A stretch of 33,413 bases of DNA from Rhizobiaceae bacterium (lineage in GTDB: Bacteria > Pseudomonadota > Alphaproteobacteria > Rhizobiales > Rhizobiaceae), in NCBI GenBank assembly GCA_027483885.1, contig JAIXTO010000247.1, positions 1 to 33,413 of the forward strand. Direction: 5' to 3'. The stretch's first letter is position 1; each line of letters starts with the position of its first letter. The notes under the pieces are model-generated. The model worked only from the letters and a program-made list of their open reading frames with translations. It did no database searches and was not told the DNA's origin. Position numbers and translations under genes: made by a program. Of this stretch, positions 15,305-24,025 are shown piece after piece.

Positions 15305-17050
15305 ATGAGCGACATCCACACGATCTCTCCGCGCAAGCCGCTTTTGGAGGTGCGCAATCTGGTAACGCAGTTTCCGCTCCGCACCGGCCTCTTCAAGGCG
15401 GTAAATGATCTTTCCTTTTCCATCGAGCAGGGCAAGACGCTCTGCGTCGTCGGCGAAAGCGGTTCCGGAAAATCCGTCACCGCCCGCTCGATTTTGCAGA
15501 TTGTCGACAGCCCCGGCGAAATCGCCTCCGGTTCGATCATCCTCAACACCGCCGATGGCAAGTCGGTGGATCTCGCAAAACTGCATCCGCGCTCCAAGGC
15601 GATCCGCGATATTCGCGGCCGCGATATCGCGATGATCTTTCAGGAGCCGATGTCGTCGCTCTCACCTGTTCATACGGTGGGCGATCAGATCACCGAGGTG
15701 CTGCGGTTGCACATGAAGATGACCAAGCAGCAGGCGCGCGACGAGGCGATCAACCTGTTGCGGCAGGTAGAAATTCCCAATCCCGAACAGGCCATCGACC
15801 GCTATGCCTTCCAGTATTCCGGCGGCATGCGCCAGCGCGCCATGATTGCCATGGCGCTTGCCTGCAAGCCGCAGCTTCTGATCGCCGACGAGCCGACGAC
15901 GGCGCTCGATGTCACCACGCAGGCCGAAATCCTCGACCTGATCGCACGCCTGCAAAAATCCTTCGGCATGGCGGTGCTGTTCATCACTCATGACATGGGC
16001 GTGGTGGCGCAGATTGCCGATGACGTGCTGGTCATGCATCACGGCGTTGCCAAGGAATACGGCCCCGTCGAGCAGATTTTTCACGCGCCGCAGGACCCTT
16101 ATACGAAAATGCTGATCGGCTCGGTGCTGAAGCTGGAGCAGAAGGCGGAAATCCGCCTTGCCCGGCCGCCGCTCGACACGACCGCAAAGCCCATTCTCGA
16201 AGTGCGCAATCTCTCTCAGCATTTCGGTACGCTGAAGGCGCTGGATGATGTGTCGATCTCGCTTCTCCCCGGCGAAACGCTTGGTATTGTTGGTGAAAGC
16301 GGATCGGGCAAGACCACCATGGGCCGCGCCATCATGCGGCTTTACGACCCGACCGGCGGCGAAATGCTTTATCGCAAGGCCGATGGTTCGGTGGTCGATC
16401 TCGCAAAAATCGGGGGAACAGCGCTCAAAGAAGCGCGGCGCGAGCTGCGCATGGTTTTCCAGGACCCGTTCGGCTCGCTCAATCCGCGCATGACGGTGGC
16501 GCAGGTGATCGGCGAACCGCTGCTGGTCAACGGCATCATGCGCGGCAAGGAACTTGATGAGCGCGTCTGCCAGTTGATGGAACAGGTGGGGCTCGATCCC
16601 CGAGGGCGCGAGCGGTATCCGCATGCTTTTTCCGGCGGTCAGCGCCAGCGCATCGGCATTGCCCGCGCCATCACGCTGAAACCACGCATCATCGTGGCGG
16701 ATGAGGCGACATCGGCGCTCGATGTCTCCGTGCGCTTCCAGGTGCTCGATCTCTTGATGAAGCTGCAGGACGAGTTGCAGCTCGCCTATATCTTCATCAG
16801 CCACGATATCGGCGTCATCCGTTACATGTGCGACCGCGTCGGCGTCATGTATCGCGGCAAGCTCGTGGAGGTCGGCGAGGCCGAAAAGGTCTGCAACGCA
16901 CCCGATCATCCCTATACCCAGGCACTTCTCTCGGCCATTCCGCGGCCCGATCCGCGGGACCGCGACCGTTCCCGGCGCTTTCGTTACGTCGAACCCGCCA
17001 CCCCTCTCATCCAGTCCACCCTTGTTAAAAATGGAAGTTCTGCCCGATGA
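15305..17050 (+). CDS. Fused double ABC ATPase (DppD-DppF type)
   Basis: A 581-residue protein carrying two complete ATPase domains, the equivalent of DppD and DppF in one chain, as in GsiA or YejF. The first half has Walker A GESGSGKS at 50-57, signature YSGGMRQR at about 171 and Walker B IADEPTTALDV. The second half has Walker A GESGSGKT at about 330, signature FSGGQRQR at about 442 and VADEATSALDV. The oligopeptide C-terminal motif DPYTKMLIGSV/HPYTQALLSAIP occurs after each domain. Start MSDIHTISPRKPLLEVRNL at 15305; the 73-codon upstream extension lies in the permease gene. The stop overlaps the next ATG by 4 bases, coupling it to the enzyme genes. Confidence 0.93.
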   Translation: MSDIHTISPRKPLLEVRNLVTQFPLRTGLFKAVNDLSFSIEQGKTLCVVGESGSGKSVTARSILQIVDSPGEIASGSIILNTADGKSVDLAKLHPRSKAIRDIRGRDIAMIFQEPMSSLSPVHTVGDQITEVLRLHMKMTKQQARDEAINLLRQVEIPNPEQAIDRYAFQYSGGMRQRAMIAMALACKPQLLIADEPTTALDVTTQAEILDLIARLQKSFGMAVLFITHDMGVVAQIADDVLVMHHGVAKEYGPVEQIFHAPQDPYTKMLIGSVLKLEQKAEIRLARPPLDTTAKPILEVRNLSQHFGTLKALDDVSISLLPGETLGIVGESGSGKTTMGRAIMRLYDPTGGEMLYRKADGSVVDLAKIGGTALKEARRELRMVFQDPFGSLNPRMTVAQVIGEPLLVNGIMRGKELDERVCQLMEQVGLDPRGRERYPHAFSGGQRQRIGIARAITLKPRIIVADEATSALDVSVRFQVLDLLMKLQDELQLAYIFISHDIGVIRYMCDRVGVMYRGKLVEVGEAEKVCNAPDHPYTQALLSAIPRPDPRDRDRSRRFRYVEPATPLIQSTLVKNGSSAR

Positions 17051-18264
17051 AGATTACCGCGATCCGCACCTTCCTCATGCATGCCGGCCAGCCGGACCCG
17101 TCCAAATGGGCCTCGGACGGCCACGCCTCACATGTCACGCAGCATAAGCTGGAAGGCACCCGCAACTGGCTGTTTCTGAAGATCGAAACCGATGAAGGCA
17201 TTACCGGCATCGGCGAATGCTCCGGCTGGCCGCGTGTCATCGAAACGGCGATCAAGGACATGGCCCCGATTTTGATCGGGGAAGACCCGGCGCATATCGA
17301 AAAGCTGTGGCAGAAGATGGCGATCGCCATGATGGGCCACGGCATGCTCGGCACCGTCGGCGCCGGTGCCATGACCGGTATCGACATGGCGCTCTGGGAC
17401 ATCAAGGGCAAGGCGATCGGCGTTCCAGTCTGGATGCTGCTCGGCGGCAAGGTGCGCGACAAGGTGCAGATCTATTCGCATGCCAACACGCCGGAGCGGG
17501 CGCTGGCGGTCAAGGCGCGCGGCATCAAGGCGATCAAATGCGGCGGCGTGTCCGATCCGGTGCGCAAGGTCGCCGGTCTTCGCGATGCCGTCGGTGATGA
17601 CATCGATATCGCCATCGACCTGCACGGCCCGCCGTGGATGACGCCGGCTGATGCCTGCCGTCTGGTGCGCGCACTCGAACCCTATGAAATGCTCTGGGTG
17701 GAAGATCCGATTGCCCCCGACAATATCGACGGCTACCGACGCATCCGTGATGCGGCCCATCTGCCGCTGGCATCCGGCGAGCGCACCGCCACCATCTTTG
17801 GCGAGCGCCAGCTGATCGAACAGGAACTGGTGGACATCATCCAGCCCGATACCGGTCGCGCCGGCGGCATTACGCAGATGAAGAAGATTGCCGCCATGGC
17901 GGAAGCCCATCACATCCAGGTGGCGCCGCATTCCGGGTCGCTCGGGCCGGTGGCCGAATATGCAGCACTGCATCTCCTTGCCTCCATCCCCAACGCCCTG
18001 ATGCTGGAGCGGATCGATGACGACTGGGAGGGCCGCGCCCACACCATCGTGCCGCATCCGGTGCAGGTGGATGGGTTCCTGACCGTGCCGGATGCGCCGG
18101 GCCTCGGCTGCGATATCGACGAGGATTTCGTCGCCCGTTTCCCGAGTGAAGGCAATCTTTCGGTGCCGGTGCAGGAAAGCGCCAATTCCTACAATCCCGG
18201 CACCTATGGCGAACGGCTTTATGTGCAGACGCGGCTTGCGCGCCGCAGCTATTTCAAGCCTTGA
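17047..18264 (+). CDS. Enolase-superfamily (mandelate racemase/MLE) protein, probable sugar-acid dehydratase 1
   Basis: A 405-residue enolase-superfamily enzyme with capping domain and barrel. Predicted metal ligands are Asp191, Glu219 and Glu245. Other active-site candidates are Lys161/Lys164 (IKAIKCGG), His193 directly after the first ligand (DLHGPP), Asp268, and His295 (APHSGS). The D-x-H arrangement resembles galactonate and mannonate dehydratases rather than mandelate racemase itself. It would dehydrate a sugar acid to a 2-keto-3-deoxy acid in the cytoplasm. Coupled to the ATPase by a 4-base overlap and 10 bp before a paralogue. The substrate cannot be assigned from sequence. Confidence 0.88.
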   Translation: MKITAIRTFLMHAGQPDPSKWASDGHASHVTQHKLEGTRNWLFLKIETDEGITGIGECSGWPRVIETAIKDMAPILIGEDPAHIEKLWQKMAIAMMGHGMLGTVGAGAMTGIDMALWDIKGKAIGVPVWMLLGGKVRDKVQIYSHANTPERALAVKARGIKAIKCGGVSDPVRKVAGLRDAVGDDIDIAIDLHGPPWMTPADACRLVRALEPYEMLWVEDPIAPDNIDGYRRIRDAAHLPLASGERTATIFGERQLIEQELVDIIQPDTGRAGGITQMKKIAAMAEAHHIQVAPHSGSLGPVAEYAALHLLASIPNALMLERIDDDWEGRAHTIVPHPVQVDGFLTVPDAPGLGCDIDEDFVARFPSEGNLSVPVQESANSYNPGTYGERLYVQTRLARRSYFKP

Positions 18265-18274
18265 GGTATAGCTC

Positions 18275-19462
18275 GTGAAAATTGATCGCATGCGCGTGTT
18301 CGTCACGCGCGACAAGGACCGGCCACGGGTGATCGTGGCGCTCGATACCGATGACGGCCTGACCGGCTGGGGCGAATGTTACAACCATGGCCCGGATCTC
18401 GCGCTGCCTCCGCTGCTCGATTACCTCTATGGCTTCATCGCGGGGCAGGATCCGTCGCGGGTCGAATATCTGGTCAACCTCTTGATCCAGCAGAGCCGGT
18501 TTCCGCCCGGCGCCATGGGCCTGTCTGCCATTTCGGCACTCGATCATTGCCTCTGGGATCTCTCGGCCAAGGCGCTCGGCGTGCCCGTCTACAAGCTGCT
18601 CGGCGGTGCCGTGCGCGACCGGATCAAGGTTTACGCAGGCGTCTATACGGCGCCCGATGCCCCGGCAGCCAAGGACGAATTCGACCGGTTGAACGAAGGA
18701 TACGGCTTTAAAGCCTTCAAGCTCAGCCCCTGGCGGATCGATCTGCATTCCAACCGCTGGGGTGAAGTGGTGAAGGCTTCGGCCGACTATTTCCGCTCGC
18801 TGCGCGAAACCGTGCGGGATGATTACGAGATTGCCTTCGACGCCCATGCCAAGATTTTCGAGCCGGCGGCGGCCCGCCAGCTTGGCAACGCGCTTGCCCC
18901 CTATGATCCGCTGTTCTTCGAGGAGCCGCTGCGGCCAGAAAACATCGAGGCCTGGGGGGATCTGAAACAGGGGCTGAACTGCACGCTGGCGACGGGCGAA
19001 TCCCTCTACAGCCGCTTTGAATTCCTGCGGCTCCTGCAGGTGAAGGGCGCCGATCTCATCCAGCCGGATATCTGCGTCGTTGGCGGCATCACCGAAATGC
19101 GCAAGATCGCCACCATTGCCGAAGCCTTCTTCGTGCCGATTGCGCCGCACAACCCGATGGGGCCGTTGGCCACCGCCGTCAATGTGCATTTCGCCGCCGC
19201 CACGCAAAGCTTCCGCATCCTCGAATACCGCCTGCCGAAGGGGCAGTGTTATGTCTACGGCGGAACCGAGATCGAAAGCCGCGAGGATGAGACCCGTTAT
19301 GTGGTCGATCCCTATCTGCCCAAGGACGGTTATCTGGAACTGAGGCCCGACCGTCCCGGCTGGGGCGTCGAGATGGACGAAAAGGCCATGACCGAGGATG
19401 GCTATGTCCACTGGCAGCGCCGCGTGCCCAAACGGCCCGACGGCTCCTATGCCTTTGCCTGA
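18275..19462 (+). CDS. Enolase-superfamily (mandelate racemase/MLE) protein, probable sugar-acid dehydratase 2
   Basis: A 395-residue paralogue of the preceding gene, though clearly diverged. Predicted metal ligands are Asp189, Glu216 and Glu242, with Lys146/Lys149 (GFKAFKL), His191 (FDAHAK) and His292 (APHNPMGPLAT). The last block is characteristic of the galactonate dehydratase-like group. It starts at GTG 18275, giving the conserved MKI beginning, with GAGG 8 bases upstream. An internal ATG at 18290 would remove the first beta strand. Two such enzymes side by side suggest either two substrates (epimeric acids) or a racemase plus dehydratase pair. Confidence 0.88.
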   Translation: MKIDRMRVFVTRDKDRPRVIVALDTDDGLTGWGECYNHGPDLALPPLLDYLYGFIAGQDPSRVEYLVNLLIQQSRFPPGAMGLSAISALDHCLWDLSAKALGVPVYKLLGGAVRDRIKVYAGVYTAPDAPAAKDEFDRLNEGYGFKAFKLSPWRIDLHSNRWGEVVKASADYFRSLRETVRDDYEIAFDAHAKIFEPAAARQLGNALAPYDPLFFEEPLRPENIEAWGDLKQGLNCTLATGESLYSRFEFLRLLQVKGADLIQPDICVVGGITEMRKIATIAEAFFVPIAPHNPMGPLATAVNVHFAAATQSFRILEYRLPKGQCYVYGGTEIESREDETRYVVDPYLPKDGYLELRPDRPGWGVEMDEKAMTEDGYVHWQRRVPKRPDGSYAFA

Positions 19463-20336
19463 CTGTGATATCGAGATTGGCAAGGGCGCGCTTGTCGCCT
19501 CCTTCCGGCCATCAGCCGGCGGGCGCATGTCGCGCCTTTGCCATCGCGATTTCGGGGATATTCTCGTGCCGATGACGGCGGATGTTTTCGATCCGCTGTA
19601 CTGGCCAAAGGCCGGCGCCTATCCGCTGTTTCCGTTTCACAACCGGGTGGTCGGCGGCCTGCTGCATCATCTCGGCAAAACCTATCGACTGGCTCCGCAT
19701 CCGGCGGTGGCGCCCGATGCGCTGCATGGCCCCGCCCATCGAAGGGTGTGGCAGGTCACCGAACGGGCAAGCGACCGCATAAGCATGGTGCTCGAATACC
19801 TGCCCGACGCGGACTGGCCGTTTGCCTTTCGCGCCGAGCAGCACATCATGATCGGCGAGAATTGCCTGACGATCAGCCTTGCGCTGCAAAACACCGGTCC
19901 AATCGTAATGCCCGGCGGCATGGGCTGGCATCCCTTTCTCGACGGGGCGATGGATGCGCCGGCCTCGAGCGACGCGGCGTTCGACTGGCCGGTGGATGAG
20001 ACCGGCGTGCCATCGGATCTTCGCGTGGAGCGAACGCAGTCCCTGCTTCCGGCAGAACCGTTCACCCTCCATCTTCAAGACTGGACATTTGCCGAGGCGA
20101 AGATGCGGGGAGGGGCGCGTGTTGCGATCACCGCGACGCCGGGGCTTTCCCATCTCGTCTGTCACCGGATGCCGGGTTATCTCTGCCTTGAGCCCGCCTC
20201 GCATCGGGCCGGCATTTTCCGCGTTTCGGAGCGTGGGCTGACGGCGCAGGATATTGCCCTGATTGAGCCAGGTGGGCGGATCGAGGAGACTGTGACGATC
20301 CACCTCCTGCCGGCGGATGACCGCGAAAACTTATGA
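19449..20336 (+). CDS. Aldose 1-epimerase family protein
   Basis: A 295-residue galactose mutarotase-like protein. Family marks are the early AGGRMSRLCHRDFGDILVP, the LFPFHNRVVGG block (conserved arginine), LHGPAHRRVW (catalytic-type histidine), GGMGWHPFLDG (second histidine), and the late CLEPASHRAG (conserved glutamate). It would interconvert alpha and beta anomers of the sugar before lactone formation. The ATG at 19449 overlaps the preceding gene by 14 bp; the upstream extension lies inside that gene. Last gene of the rightward operon. Its stop codon directly abuts the stop of the convergent gene. Confidence 0.85.
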   Translation: MPLPDCDIEIGKGALVASFRPSAGGRMSRLCHRDFGDILVPMTADVFDPLYWPKAGAYPLFPFHNRVVGGLLHHLGKTYRLAPHPAVAPDALHGPAHRRVWQVTERASDRISMVLEYLPDADWPFAFRAEQHIMIGENCLTISLALQNTGPIVMPGGMGWHPFLDGAMDAPASSDAAFDWPVDETGVPSDLRVERTQSLLPAEPFTLHLQDWTFAEAKMRGGARVAITATPGLSHLVCHRMPGYLCLEPASHRAGIFRVSERGLTAQDIALIEPGGRIEETVTIHLLPADDRENL

Positions 20337-21395
20337 TCAGAGAGGGCCGTGGTCGATGCGTGGCAGCACGTAGCGGGCAAAAAGATCGGCTTCCGTTGCG
20401 TGCGGATAACCGGAGAGGATAAAGGCCTCGATGCCCTCGCGGCGATAGGCTTCCAGCTTTTTGAGAACCTGATGGGGATCACCGACGATGGCGGCGCCGC
20501 AGCCGGAGCGGGCACGGCCGATACCGGTCCAGAGATTATCCTCCACATAACCTTCGTTGCCGGCTTCCACGCGCAATTGCGCCTGCCGGCGCACGCCAAC
20601 CGATTGGCTGTCGAGGGATTTTGCCCTGATGGCAGCGCCTGCCGCATCATCGAGCTTGGAGAGAAGGCGGTCAGCGGCAAGCCGTGCTTCCGCTTCCGTT
20701 TCGCGCACCACCACATGCACGCGGTAACCGAAGCGCAGGCTGCGACCACGTTTTTCAGCACGCGCCTTCAGATCCGCGATGGTTTCGCGCACGGCTTCCA
20801 GCCGGTCGGGCCACATGAGATAAATATCGGCGCCGGCGGCGGCTGCCTCGCGTGCATCCGGGGAAAGGCCGCCGAAATAAAATTGCGGGGAGCGGCCTGT
20901 GACGGTCGTGATGCGCGGCGGCTCCACCTTCAGCTTCCAGAACGTGCCATCATGATCGACCGGTTTGCCATTCAGCAGATCGCGCAGGATCGCCATCGCC
21001 TCGATGGTGCGGGCATAACGCGGGCCGCTGTCCAGCGTTTCCCCCGGCAGATCGCTTGAAATGATGTTAACGGCAAGCCGCCCGCCGGTGATGCGGTCGA
21101 TGGTGGCGATCTGGCGGGCGAGCTGCGGCGGCCAGCTTTCGCCCATGCGCTCCGCCATCAAAAGCTTGATGCGCTTTGTGAGCGCCGCCATGGCAGAGGC
21201 GAATGCCGTCGTATCGATGCCAAGCGCGTAGCCGGATGGCAGCAGGATATTGTCGAAACCGCTGCTTTCGGCCTGCAGTACGATATCGCGACAGTGTTCA
21301 AAGCTCGACTGCAGGCGCGGATCGGGAACGCCCAGAAATTCATAATCGTCATCGCACAGGGCAGAAAACCAGGCGATCTCGCATCCGCTCGTCAT
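20337..21395 (-). CDS. LLM-class flavin-dependent monooxygenase, SsuD-like
   Basis: A 352-residue bacterial luciferase-like monooxygenase using FMNH2 supplied by a separate reductase. Features shared with alkanesulfonate monooxygenase include LLPSGYALGIDTTAFASAMAALTKRIKLLMAERMG, then PQLARQIATIDRITGGRLAVNIISSD and a late EGIEAFILSGYPHATEADLFARYVLP. GGAGA lies about 9 bases before ATG 21395. No flavin reductase or sulfonate transporter is nearby, so a sulfonate substrate is not supported by context. It lies 113 bp downstream of the gamma-glutamyltransferase-family gene on the same strand and probably belongs to that operon. Substrate unknown. Confidence 0.87.
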   Translation of the reverse strand: MTSGCEIAWFSALCDDDYEFLGVPDPRLQSSFEHCRDIVLQAESSGFDNILLPSGYALGIDTTAFASAMAALTKRIKLLMAERMGESWPPQLARQIATIDRITGGRLAVNIISSDLPGETLDSGPRYARTIEAMAILRDLLNGKPVDHDGTFWKLKVEPPRITTVTGRSPQFYFGGLSPDAREAAAAGADIYLMWPDRLEAVRETIADLKARAEKRGRSLRFGYRVHVVVRETEAEARLAADRLLSKLDDAAGAAIRAKSLDSQSVGVRRQAQLRVEAGNEGYVEDNLWTGIGRARSGCGAAIVGDPHQVLKKLEAYRREGIEAFILSGYPHATEADLFARYVLPRIDHGPL

Positions 21396-21508
21396 CAGAC
21401 ATTTTCTCCATTCCCAATGTCCTCTTTGCTAGCAGCCGGACAATGGGGGCGGAAGAAATGCTTGTGCCGAGACGGTGGTATCGGGAGATGATTTTTTCTC
21501 GAAACGCG

Positions 21509-23098
21509 TCAGCCGGGCCTATTTTGCGCGGCAACAGCCAAGCCTTCACCGCGCGGATCGTGCGCGCCGCAGACATCGCCGCTTTCCTCGACGCGGATCA
21601 CGCCCGCCTGGCCAAACAGCGGCGAAAGGGCGGGAAGCGGCGCCACGACATGGCCGCGCGCTGCCATTTCCTCAAACACTGTATCTTCCAGCGATGCCTC
21701 GAGTTTCAGGCTGTCGCGGCTGTCGGAAAAGGTTTTGCCGAGCAGGAAGCGCGGTTGTGCCAGCGCTTGGCGCGGGCTCATGGCGTAGTCGATGAGGCCG
21801 GTCAGCAGCACGGCAAGCGTTTGCGGCTGGCCGTCTGCGCCTTGCGTGCCATAGATCAGGTGCGGTTTGCCGTCTTTCAGCGCCATGCCGGGGTTCAGCG
21901 TATAAAACGGCCGCTTGCCCGGCGCGACGGCATTCGGATGGGCGGGATCGGTGGAAAACGCCGCCCCGCGGTTCTGCCAGAGAATGCCGGTATCACCGAC
22001 CACGACGCCGCTTCCCCAGTCGAAATAGGTGCTTTGCAGCACGCTGGCGCTCTGCCCCTTGCGATCCACCACACCGAAAAACACGGTGTCGCCGTGGCGA
22101 TAGCAATGCGGCCAGGAGAGCGCCGTTCCCGGCTGTATGGCCTTGGCTTTGGCGTCAAGGCGGGCCGAGTCGAGACAGTGGGCGGTGATGCCGTCGATGT
22201 CCTTGCCATCAGCAATCAGTCCGCGATCGAGAAACGCCTGTTTCACGGCCTCCACGATCATGTGATACCGCTCGCTGCCGTCTGCCGAAACGCTGCCAAG
22301 ATCAAAGCGGGAGAGGATGCCCAGAATGGCGAGTGTCGAGATGCCTTGCGTCGGCGGCGGTGGTGCCAGAAGAGTGAGGCCGCGATAGGCAAGCGTCGCC
22401 GGTTCCGCCGTGCGGGTGCGGGTTTCTGTCAGATCCAGAAGTGTCAGCGGCGATCCGGCAGCGGAAAGCCCATGCGCGATCCGCCCCGCCAATTCGCCCT
22501 CATAGAACGAGCGGGCACCGTCTCGGGCGAGAAGCCTGAGGCTTTCAGCCAATTGCGGCTGGCGAAACGGTCCGGCCTTGCCCCGATGGTCGAAGATTGC
22601 GGAAAAGCCCGGCCACCGGGAAATCTCTGCCTCGCGGAAATCCAGCCAGAAACCTTGCGATGCCGTCGGCACATACCCCTGTTCGGCAAGCTGGATGGCG
22701 GGCGCGATCAACGTCGAAAAATCGGCATGTCCACCCCAGTGACCGGCACTGTAGTCGAGTGCATGTTGCCAGCTATCGACCGCTGCCGCCGACGTGATGG
22801 CAGAGCCCGGCCCCCGCAACGGGATCGGTTGATCATAGGGGGGAAGGGTTTGCGCGGCAGCCCCGATGCCGAGAAACGAGGCCTTGCGACCTTCGCGGTC
22901 GGCCACCAGCCACACGGCATCGCCGCCGAGCCCGCAGAAATGCGGCATCGTCACGGCAAGAACGGCAGCCGTTGCAACGGCGGCTTCGATGGCATTGCCG
23001 CCGGCCTCGAGCACGGCCGCACCCGCAGCACTTGCCAGAGGGTGCGGGCTGGTGACCATGCCCCCGGCAGCTTGTGGGTGCAAACGCTCTGTCGTCAT
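21509..23098 (-). CDS. Gamma-glutamyltransferase family protein (Ntn hydrolase)
   Basis: A 529-residue proenzyme-type protein without a signal peptide, so probably cytoplasmic, unlike the periplasmic E. coli enzyme. The presumed autoprocessing site and nucleophile is Thr338 (GDTVFFGVVD), aligned by the VVD motif with Thr391 of E. coli GGT. The second residue of the usual TTH is replaced by Val and the His by Phe. Other family blocks are GGNAIEAAVATAAVLAVTMPHFCGLGGD near the N-terminus and IYGTQGADGQPQTL near the C-terminus. Start MTTERLHPQA was chosen because the 36-residue extension runs into the promoter. Substrates in this subfamily include acylated antibiotics and other amides as well as glutathione. 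Confidence 0.85.
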   Translation of the reverse strand: MTTERLHPQAAGGMVTSPHPLASAAGAAVLEAGGNAIEAAVATAAVLAVTMPHFCGLGGDAVWLVADREGRKASFLGIGAAAQTLPPYDQPIPLRGPGSAITSAAAVDSWQHALDYSAGHWGGHADFSTLIAPAIQLAEQGYVPTASQGFWLDFREAEISRWPGFSAIFDHRGKAGPFRQPQLAESLRLLARDGARSFYEGELAGRIAHGLSAAGSPLTLLDLTETRTRTAEPATLAYRGLTLLAPPPPTQGISTLAILGILSRFDLGSVSADGSERYHMIVEAVKQAFLDRGLIADGKDIDGITAHCLDSARLDAKAKAIQPGTALSWPHCYRHGDTVFFGVVDRKGQSASVLQSTYFDWGSGVVVGDTGILWQNRGAAFSTDPAHPNAVAPGKRPFYTLNPGMALKDGKPHLIYGTQGADGQPQTLAVLLTGLIDYAMSPRQALAQPRFLLGKTFSDSRDSLKLEASLEDTVFEEMAARGHVVAPLPALSPLFGQAGVIRVEESGDVCGAHDPRGEGLAVAAQNRPG

Positions 23099-23193
23099 CT
23101 GTTTTGGTTCTCGTTGTTCTCGTTTTCCAGGGCCACGCAATCGCCATGCCATCCGCTGGAGGGTGATGTCGGGCGGGCGAGACGGTTGCAACA

Positions 23194-23209
23194 AAAGTGC
23201 ATGCACTTT
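23194..23209. promoter_or_regulatory. Operator palindrome in the GGT/GntR divergent region
   Basis: A perfect 16-bp palindrome AAAGTGCATGCACTTT roughly midway between the gamma-glutamyltransferase-family start (23098) and the GntR start (23312). A weak forward promoter, TTGCAA (23186-23191) with 17 bp to TATCTG (23209-23214), would have this palindrome in its spacer. A near copy occurs at 24451. Probable binding site of the adjacent GntR regulator. Confidence 0.7.
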
Positions 23210-23311
23210 ATCTGAGCAATCTGCCCGTCAAAGCGGCATTTCGCAAGGCGCCCCGCACGTTGAATTTTTGTCTCGTTTTCCGTATGCAGAACAGGCAAAG
23301 CAGGACACGGC

Positions 23312-24025
23312 ATGGCAGCGAAAAAAACTCCGGCACGCGGCGAGGCAGATCGGCTCTCCCTCATCTGCAAGGCAATCCGCCGGGCGATCCTGGAGCGCGC
23401 GCTTTTGCCGGGAGACCGGCTGCCTGAGGATGCGCTGGGCGAACGGTTTGGCGCCAGTCGCACGATTGCCCGTTACGCTCTTGGCCAGCTGGCGGCCGAA
23501 GGGCTGGTGGACTTGCGGCGAAACCGCATGGCAACCGTTGCCGCCCCGTCCTTTGCCGATGCGCGCGACATCTTTGATCTGCGCATCGTTCTGGAGCGTC
23601 AGGTGGTTCGGCATCTGGCGGGAAAGCTTAGCGATCGCGAGGTAAAACACCTACAGGCGATCGTCGAAGCCGAACATGCGGCCCGCCACGGGGCCGACGG
23701 TACCGCCATTCGTCTGGCGACGGAATTCCACGTGGCGCTTGCGGAGATGACCGGAAAACCGATCCTTATTCGCTATGTCACGGAAATCTGCTATCGCGCC
23801 GGCCTTGCGCTCTCGGCCTTCAGCCGGCCACACTCCTCCGATTGCGCCGTCAGCGAACATCTGGACCTGATCGAGGCGATCCGCACCGGCCCGGCGGACA
23901 AGGCGGCGGACATGATGGAAGCGCATCTGGAGGCGGTGGCGTCGCGCGCACTTCTTCAGGCGTCCGATGCGCGCGGCCGTGACCTCATGAATATCCTGGC
24001 GCCTTATGCGGGCGATCCCGGCTGA
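23312..24025 (+). CDS. GntR-family transcriptional regulator, FCD subfamily
   Basis: A 237-residue regulator with an N-terminal winged helix-turn-helix (about 14-75; LPEDALGERFGASRTIARYALGQLAAEGLVDL). A C-terminal FCD domain follows, with ATEFHVALAEMTGKP, SEHLDLIEAI and MEAHLEAVASRA supplying the metal or effector histidines. CAGGA lies about 7 bases before ATG 23312. It is flanked by two divergent promoter regions that share the AAAGTGCAT palindrome, so it probably controls the gamma-glutamyltransferase/monooxygenase operon, itself and the amidohydrolase/SnoaL pair. Its 3' end overlaps the convergent SnoaL-like gene by 22 bp. Confidence 0.9.
   Translation: MAAKKTPARGEADRLSLICKAIRRAILERALLPGDRLPEDALGERFGASRTIARYALGQLAAEGLVDLRRNRMATVAAPSFADARDIFDLRIVLERQVVRHLAGKLSDREVKHLQAIVEAEHAARHGADGTAIRLATEFHVALAEMTGKPILIRYVTEICYRAGLALSAFSRPHSSDCAVSEHLDLIEAIRTGPADKAADMMEAHLEAVASRALLQASDARGRDLMNILAPYAGDPG

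Noticed and set aside
20337-21395. Pyrimidine ring-opening monooxygenase (RutA) beside a deaminase-like protein, suggesting uracil catabolism
   Set aside because: The protein looks closer to SsuD, and none of RutB-G is present, so a Rut pathway is not supported.
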